Assembly (NCBI GenBank): GCA_014237465.1
Contig: JABZFM010000007.1
Location: 186,001-250,000, forward strand
Reading direction: 5' to 3'
Source of the DNA: Desulfobacteraceae bacterium
GTDB lineage: Bacteria > Desulfobacterota > Desulfobacteria > Desulfobacterales > Desulfosalsimonadaceae
Length of the DNA stretch: 64,000 nucleotides
Shown here one piece after another: positions 59,349-64,000 of this stretch. How positions within the stretch are numbered: the first letter of the stretch is position 1; the number at the start of each line of letters is the position of its first letter. The notes below the pieces were generated by a model. It made no database searches, was not told the origin of the DNA, and saw only the letters and a program-made list of their open reading frames with translations. Both the position numbers and the translations under genes were made by a program.

Positions 59349-59441
59349 ATGATTGAATTAATTATTAAAATTCTGTTTGAATGCTGGCAGGCACGATTGT
59401 TCTGCTGGTTCTATCTCTTCGATGTATTTGAAAAAAAATAA
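59349..59441 (+). CDS. Possible 30-residue membrane peptide
   Basis: The frame reads MIELIIKILFECWQARLFCW then FYLFDVFEKK and stops at TAA 59439. It is hydrophobic with two Cys and three Trp/Tyr, like a short membrane or leader peptide. A good promoter and a weak GAG ribosome site precede it. It could also be a chance frame; no family is recognised. Confidence 0.35.
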   Translation: MIELIIKILFECWQARLFCWFYLFDVFEKK

Positions 59442-59587
59442 AGATAGCAAATGACCTGCCAGGCGGGATATCAACCATATCTTCGGTTTTGCCGACCGAT
59501 AATTTATCTGCACAGCCAAAATGTGGCCCCTCATGACAGTGCGGTCAGGAACCGGTCGGTTCAAAAAAACACTTAGAGTAAGCGAAA

Positions 59588-60940
59588 TTACACCCCTATC
59601 ATCATTTTTCTAAGCATTTTCTGAAATGGGGCCTTAAAAGAAGCAAATGATCCCAGCTCATCGCCTGGGTCTCCTTTCATGCTGCAATGCCGCCCCACGG
59701 TAAACAAAAAACGCGCCAGCGGCCCGATGTGTGTTCCGATCAATGATTTACCGGTGGTCTGCAAGGAGACGGAAATATCCCGTGCCGGGTCAGCCCAGCA
59801 AAATATATTAATAAACCCAATATGGCCATAGGCGGATTCTGAATACGGACCCCACATCCCGACCGGTGACGCTCCCAGCATCAGTCCTTCGCTGTATCTC
59901 ATGGGAATGACCATGGTACCGTCAAACCACATTTTCGAAACCGGCGCCACCACCCGGCAAATAGTGGACGACTTGAAAATCCGCTTGCCGTTTAATTCAC
60001 CGCCGTTTAACAGCATCTGGTAGAATTGCGACATTTCATCTGCTGAGGCCACCAGGTTGGCCGCCGGTATAATCACCTGCATAAACCGCGGCTCATTTGA
60101 AATTCGCACCACATCCCCCCAAGACACGCTCAATGCCCGTTTAGCAATGGTTGACAAGGGAAAAACCAGGGGCAAACCTGTATCATAATTAACGGCTACT
60201 TTATGGATTTCATCATCCGGTACGCCATAATTAAAGTAGCGGAATCCTAAAGGTTCCTGAATGGTTTCACGCAGCAATTCCCGGATATTTTTGCCCGTCA
60301 CCCGGCGGACAATTTCCCCCATAATCACGCCGCCGGTGACGGCATGATATGCCATGCTGCCGCCATTTTTGGATGTCGGTTTCAAACCGCAAATCAACTT
60401 TACCAAGCCTTCATGATCATAAAGAATTTCCGGATCCACATCGGCAGGCGGCGTCGGTATCCCGCCATGATGGGATATCAAATGATGAATGGTAATCTCA
60501 TGTTTTTTGTTTGCGGCAAATTCAGGCACAAACTTTTTCACCGGGTCATCTAAGGAAAGGGCTTTCTGTTCCGCCAGAAAATGAATCATCATGGCCGTGA
60601 CCGCCTTGGAAGCGGAATACTGGCAGACGGGGGTATCCGGCGTCATCAGAACTTTTTGCGTATCCGGCTTATCTTGGGGGCCATTTCCATGGCTGTGGCC
60701 AATGGCGCGATTGATTACCACCCGTCCTTTTCTTCGCAGGCAGAACGATATCCCCGGAAAAATACCGGACCGATAAAGATCTTCCACGCTAGACCAGATA
60801 GCATCAACCCCTTCACTGGTCATGGCCGCATCCGCCGGTTCCGCTTCAGATAACGAATCACGAGTGGTGAGCAATGACAGATCATCCGGAACGCTTATGG
60901 TCCGGAATACTTTTGATTTCAAGGAGTCAATCAGAGTCAT
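59588..60940 (-). CDS. Serine hydrolase of the class C beta-lactamase fold
   Basis: The 450-residue protein has the class C beta-lactamase/esterase layout: SGIFPGISFCLRRKGRVVIN, the active-site SASK (Ser and Lys of SxxK, about residue 109) in VCQYSASKAVTAMMIHFL, and MAYHAVTGGVIMGEIVRRVT, where YHA stands for the YxN motif (Asn replaced by Ala). GHIGFINIFCWADP is the late HxG-type block. Such enzymes are esterases or peptidases rather than antibiotic-degrading enzymes in most environmental bacteria. Its ATG overlaps the stop of the preceding membrane-protein gene by 14 bases. Substrate unknown. Confidence 0.87.
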   Translation of the reverse strand: MTLIDSLKSKVFRTISVPDDLSLLTTRDSLSEAEPADAAMTSEGVDAIWSSVEDLYRSGIFPGISFCLRRKGRVVINRAIGHSHGNGPQDKPDTQKVLMTPDTPVCQYSASKAVTAMMIHFLAEQKALSLDDPVKKFVPEFAANKKHEITIHHLISHHGGIPTPPADVDPEILYDHEGLVKLICGLKPTSKNGGSMAYHAVTGGVIMGEIVRRVTGKNIRELLRETIQEPLGFRYFNYGVPDDEIHKVAVNYDTGLPLVFPLSTIAKRALSVSWGDVVRISNEPRFMQVIIPAANLVASADEMSQFYQMLLNGGELNGKRIFKSSTICRVVAPVSKMWFDGTMVIPMRYSEGLMLGASPVGMWGPYSESAYGHIGFINIFCWADPARDISVSLQTTGKSLIGTHIGPLARFLFTVGRHCSMKGDPGDELGSFASFKAPFQKMLRKMMIGV

Positions 60941-61616
60941 ATTTATATGTAAAGCAATACACGATCATCATGAGAAACATCATTGCAACCGTCAGGCCGA
61001 ATATCTCATTTAGCACAGACCGGTTCAGGTATGCAAGAACCCCTGTTAAAAAACTCAAAATACCTGTAAAACCAATAATCTTGGAGAAAATATCGCCCTT
61101 TATAAACCAGAAAAACAATACCAGAAATATGGTCGCAATCCCACCCCACTTGATCCAGGTAAACAGGTGCAACCAGGTCAGACAGCTTTCAAACTCCCCG
61201 CTTTCCAGGTTTGCCGTGATGCCCATTAATTGTATATTTTCAAGGGCATCCGCCGAAAGCACCATCAATGAAAGGGCAGCCCCGATATAATAAAACTTTT
61301 CAGATGAAATTTTTGCGCACTTTAACGAAAACATCAGCAAAAACATTGAATACAGGAGCATGTATATAAAGTCCAGTTGATTTCCCAGATCCATGGCATC
61401 TACCATCTCCTGCCGGATAGTGCCGTCGGTTGACATAAACATCTGAAACACCTCCATCCGGGTCTCGATAAACTCAAAAGCGATCACCGGCGTTATAAAT
61501 CCGTCCGGCATTTTAGACGCTTTGGACGGGAAAATGATGACCAGTAAAATACTCATCCCCATCACCAGCAAACCGACATAACCGACTTTCAAAAATGTTC
61601 TATCCATAAATTCCAT
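60927..61616 (-). CDS. Integral membrane protein of unknown function
   Basis: From ATG 61616 (or 61607) about 229 residues with six helices: VGYVGLLVMGMSILLVIIF, a soluble loop (MPDGFITPVIAFEFIETRME), then LDFIYMLLYSMFLLMFSLKC, IGAALSLMVLSADALENIQL and three more. The paired acidic residues E-F-I-E-T and S-A-D-A-L-E-N in or near membrane segments are notable, perhaps for ion or cofactor binding. I do not recognise the family. It overlaps the beta-lactamase-fold gene by 14 bases, so the two are translated together. Confidence 0.7.
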   Translation of the reverse strand: MEFMDRTFLKVGYVGLLVMGMSILLVIIFPSKASKMPDGFITPVIAFEFIETRMEVFQMFMSTDGTIRQEMVDAMDLGNQLDFIYMLLYSMFLLMFSLKCAKISSEKFYYIGAALSLMVLSADALENIQLMGITANLESGEFESCLTWLHLFTWIKWGGIATIFLVLFFWFIKGDIFSKIIGFTGILSFLTGVLAYLNRSVLNEIFGLTVAMMFLMMIVYCFTYKYDSD

Positions 61617-61727
61617 CCTTATTCGAATAACTTCATAATTGCCGGTGAAATAAAATAAATTGTAGTCGGGATTCTTTCCCGACAAATGGGACATGTCAAT
61701 CTGTAGATTTTGGTGGCAAATTTTTGC

Positions 61728-61746
61728 GCCGGGTAAGAAACCCGGC
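61728..61746. repeat. REP-like GC-rich hairpin
   Basis: GCCGGGT (61728-61734) and ACCCGGC (61740-61746) form a perfect stem with an AAGAA loop; a second small hairpin GCCG-CTCAA-CGGC follows at about 61782-61794. It lies between two minus-strand genes with no coding sequence. Confidence 0.5.
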
Positions 61747-61895
61747 CTACTCTATAGAAATTATTTTTGCTACAGCGCCGCTCAACGGCGTCACAAAACT
61801 TCCAAACAACTCATTCATAATGGCTTGAAATGATTGATAAGTTATTTTCTGATACAGTGGTAATGAATCACCATGAAAAACTTTTTACAAAGCCA

Positions 61896-63683
61896 TCAAT
61901 GTTTATCTTTCGCTTCCACAGCAGGCAGGTAAATGCAAACCGATGTCCCTTTTCCAATTTGAGACGAAACATCAATAAATCCGTCATGGTTCTTGATAAT
62001 TCCATATACAGCGGCCATGCCCAGCCCCCTGCCCTGGACTTTTGTGGAAAAAAACGGATCAAAAATCTGTTTTAAGGTTTGTTCATCCATGCCTTTACCG
62101 TCATCGGTCACGATTAGACTGACATAGTGACCGGGCCGGGCTCCGGCATGGGATTGCGCATAATCTCCAGAGATTTCAACATTACTGACCGAAATCTGAA
62201 TCCGTCCTTTTCCCTGCATGGCTTCCAACGCATTGCTTAATATGATATGCAGCACCATTTGCATCTGATCATAATCTGCGATGACTTTAGGCAAATTACT
62301 TCCCAGAGTCTTTTCAATATGGATATCATCACTGCCTGCATGCGGAATAGCTCCCAGAGACGCCGTCACCAGATGGTTGATATCCATTTCGACCGGCTGA
62401 TATTTTCCGCCCCGGGCATAGGCAACGAGTTGAGTAGTCAAATCACTGATCTGCGATATGGCTGTTTTCATCGGCTCCAGGTTTTTTTCAACCGCCTGGT
62501 TTCCAGACAGTTTCAATTGAAGCAAATCAGCGTTACAGGACAACACAGATAGTTTATTATTGTATTCATGGGCAATCCCGCCGGCCAGGGATCGAATCGA
62601 CTCCAGTTTATGCACCGCAAAAAGCCTTTTCTGCATTTTAATACGGTCACTGATATCTCTGGCCACACAGATAATTCCGGCAATATTCCCCCATTCGTCT
62701 TTCAGCAACGTAGCGGACAGAATCACCGGAATACTTTTCTTTTCCTTGGTGATGAACCGGAATTCTTCATTTTTCACACTTTTCTTTGCGATTAAATCCT
62801 GGGACAGCAGGGTGGCATCATTTTTTGACACAAACACTTCTTCAAACATCCGGCCTTCCAGTGCCACTTTTTTATAATCCAGCATATCGACGGTGGCCTT
62901 GTTCACGGTAATAATTCGCCCCATTGGATCCAGTAATATTAAAGCTTCTGTCATGGTTGAAAGGATATTTTCCGCTGCGGTCACCGGTGTAATGGTTAGA
63001 AATCTGTAGCGGATGATCGCATAGGCAATACCGCACACCCAGAAAAGAAAAGCAAAATGACCAACGGCCGGGATATTATAGATATTAAATACAGGCAGCA
63101 TGACATTGATCAATGATCCTATGGTCAATGCAAACATTCCGGTAACGAAAATTATCAATGACTGATGTTTTATATCCGGGTTATCAGTCTTTCTCCAATA
63201 ATCAAAGACCAGCAAAAGCCCGATTCCTGTTGTCAAAGTATAGTAAGCAAAATACAGATACGTCCATACAGATTGTTGCCAGACACCTGCCCACCCATAC
63301 GATTGCTGAATTAAATCTGATATGAGTGATTCATGTTGCCATTGCTGATATAAAAGCAGCGCCGGTACGGCTATTAAAATAACACTCAGCTTCTTTAATG
63401 GAATGACCGAATTTTTTTCAGTAAAAAACACAAAAAAAGGAAAGACGAAACTGCCGAAACAGATCCAGCCGAGCGAACCGATTTTAATACTTAACCTTGC
63501 CGTCTCTTCCGATGCACGGGGATCATCATAAAAAACCAATGCAAACGTCCACACGGCAAAACAGCAAGTGATCCCGAAAAAAAATCTGTTTAAAGCAGCA
63601 TCCGGATTTTTAACCAGAATGTAAATCCCGAGACCGGCATAGATCAGGAAACTGATGAAATCAAAAAACGACAATATGCTCAT
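61896..63683 (-). CDS. Membrane sensor histidine kinase (7TM-PAS-HisKA-HATPase)
   Basis: The 595-residue protein has seven helices in the first about 230 residues (a 7TM sensor domain with WQQSVWTYLYFAYYTLTTGI), a PAS domain around ALILLDPMGRIITVNKATVD, the H box LAGGIAHEYNNKLSVLSCNA with the phosphorylated His, and the ATPase domain with LSNALEAMQGKG (N box), VTDDGKGMDEQTLKQIFDPF and GRGLGMAAVYGIIKNHDG. No receiver domain is attached, so a separate response regulator is needed, and none is adjacent. A potassium channel gene lies just upstream on the same strand. The stimulus is unknown. Confidence 0.93.
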   Translation of the reverse strand: MSILSFFDFISFLIYAGLGIYILVKNPDAALNRFFFGITCCFAVWTFALVFYDDPRASEETARLSIKIGSLGWICFGSFVFPFFVFFTEKNSVIPLKKLSVILIAVPALLLYQQWQHESLISDLIQQSYGWAGVWQQSVWTYLYFAYYTLTTGIGLLLVFDYWRKTDNPDIKHQSLIIFVTGMFALTIGSLINVMLPVFNIYNIPAVGHFAFLFWVCGIAYAIIRYRFLTITPVTAAENILSTMTEALILLDPMGRIITVNKATVDMLDYKKVALEGRMFEEVFVSKNDATLLSQDLIAKKSVKNEEFRFITKEKKSIPVILSATLLKDEWGNIAGIICVARDISDRIKMQKRLFAVHKLESIRSLAGGIAHEYNNKLSVLSCNADLLQLKLSGNQAVEKNLEPMKTAISQISDLTTQLVAYARGGKYQPVEMDINHLVTASLGAIPHAGSDDIHIEKTLGSNLPKVIADYDQMQMVLHIILSNALEAMQGKGRIQISVSNVEISGDYAQSHAGARPGHYVSLIVTDDGKGMDEQTLKQIFDPFFSTKVQGRGLGMAAVYGIIKNHDGFIDVSSQIGKGTSVCIYLPAVEAKDKH

Positions 63684-63710
63684 TAAATTTTTCCCTTGCT
63701 GCGTGGAAAA

Positions 63711-64000
63711 TTAGTCTTCTTTTCCTCGATGCCGGGTTGATTGGGATATGTGCAGCCCAATCAGCCGGGCAATGAGAACGGTTAAATACAACTGCCCGAT
63801 AATGGCTTCCACAACAGACAGAGTCGCGGCCTTGTCAGTTAAAGGGGAAATGTCTCCATAACCAAGCGTCGTCAGTGTCACAAAACTATAATAAGAAAAG
63901 ATCATTTTTGTATTTTCCGCCAGGGCATCCGAAAAATGAAAAGATCCCGGATGAATCTTTTCCAGAAGACCATAAATCATTGCCCATGCAATCCCCAGCA
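63711..64000 (-). CDS. Potassium channel, C-terminal part (runs off the right edge)
   Basis: The minus frame reads LGIAWAMIYGLLEKIHPGSF, then MIFSYYSFVTLTTLGYGDIS and VEAIIGQLYLTVLIARLIGL, ending with QSTRHRGKED at 63711. TLTTLGYGD is the selectivity filter of two-helix potassium channels. Codons stay open up to the window edge before the ATG at 63980, so the true start lies outside. It is 27 bases upstream of the sensor kinase gene. Confidence 0.9.
   Translation of the reverse strand, partial: LGIAWAMIYGLLEKIHPGSFHFSDALAENTKMIFSYYSFVTLTTLGYGDISPLTDKAATLSVVEAIIGQLYLTVLIARLIGLHISQSTRHRGKED

Larger units (their letters stand above)
59172..59587. other. Intergenic stretch of about 415 bp
   Basis: It contains the promoter and small frame listed above and, near 59550-59563, the short palindrome GAACCGGTCGGTTC. 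No other gene was seen. Confidence 0.4.

Overview
The window reads as chromosome of an anaerobic, sulfate-reducing type deltaproteobacterium (Desulfobacterota, most like Desulfobacterales). This placement is inferred from gene content: 2-hydroxyacyl-CoA dehydratase / benzoyl-CoA reductase-like proteins, a tungsten-type aldehyde:ferredoxin oxidoreductase, anaerobic glycerol-3-phosphate dehydrogenase GlpAB, a flavodoxin-ferredoxin protein, HdrB/GlpC-like Fe-S proteins, FeoAB with an LbtU-type porin, and a PEP-CTERM protein. Protein similarity was judged by eye, without searches.

Layout. 1-7.5 kb: an edge-truncated Old Yellow Enzyme-type oxidoreductase, decayed transposase remnants, a zinc-finger mini-protein, an S4 RNA-binding protein, a 2-hydroxyacyl-CoA dehydratase-like pair without its activator ATPase, and an RND/MMPL exporter. 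7.6-10.8 kb: glpAB. 10.9-12.5 kb: a VapC-type toxin behind a broken antitoxin, followed by an attC-like hairpin, then a PEP-CTERM protein. 12.9-17.1 kb: a MarR-methyltransferase-EFR1 unit between two decayed REP-associated transposase fragments, then a TetR regulator, a membrane protein and a cyclophilin-like protein.

17.5-33.8 kb is the most interesting part. A sigma54-dependent activator is followed by an activator-type inverted repeat and a sigma54 promoter. Behind them lies a long same-strand cluster: acyl-CoA dehydrogenase, three SCP2-like small proteins, AOR, EtfBA, a truncated ferredoxin, an acyl-CoA ligase, two BcrC/BcrB-like catalytic subunits, two different ASKHA activator ATPases and a CooC-like ATPase with an intact CxC motif. 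The arrangement matches an ATP-dependent (class I) aryl-CoA reductase module in an organism group better known for class II enzymes. A plausible flow is aldehyde to acid (AOR, reducing ferredoxin), acid to acyl-CoA (ligase), ATP-driven reduction or dehydration (BcrBC-like plus activators), and oxidation of the product (acyl-CoA dehydrogenase plus ETF). The substrate is unknown. Most of these genes favour AGA/AGG and ATA codons, while etfBA and the ferredoxin fragment use CGN, so the cluster looks like an acquired mosaic.

34.8-50.9 kb: a DUF4143-type ATPase; a seven-gene minus-strand uptake operon (TonB receptor, binding protein, FecCD permease, ATPase, Gate-type membrane protein, TPR protein, DUF2117-like protein) behind a leader with a terminator-like hairpin; an HdrB/GlpC-like protein with an acyl-CoA ligase; and three SPFH proteins, the first fused to a cation-diffusion-facilitator domain. 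51-59.2 kb: a metal-homeostasis region with a NicO-type transporter and its DUF1007 partner, a DtxR regulator, feoA-feoB-FeoB-associated protein, an LbtU-like porin, a small His-rich protein whose only well-placed start is ATA, a DUF2325 protein and a Cys-rich protein. 59.3-64 kb: a possible 30-residue membrane peptide, a beta-lactamase-fold hydrolase, a membrane protein, a 7TM-PAS sensor kinase and an edge-truncated potassium channel. No rRNA, tRNA or CRISPR array was seen.
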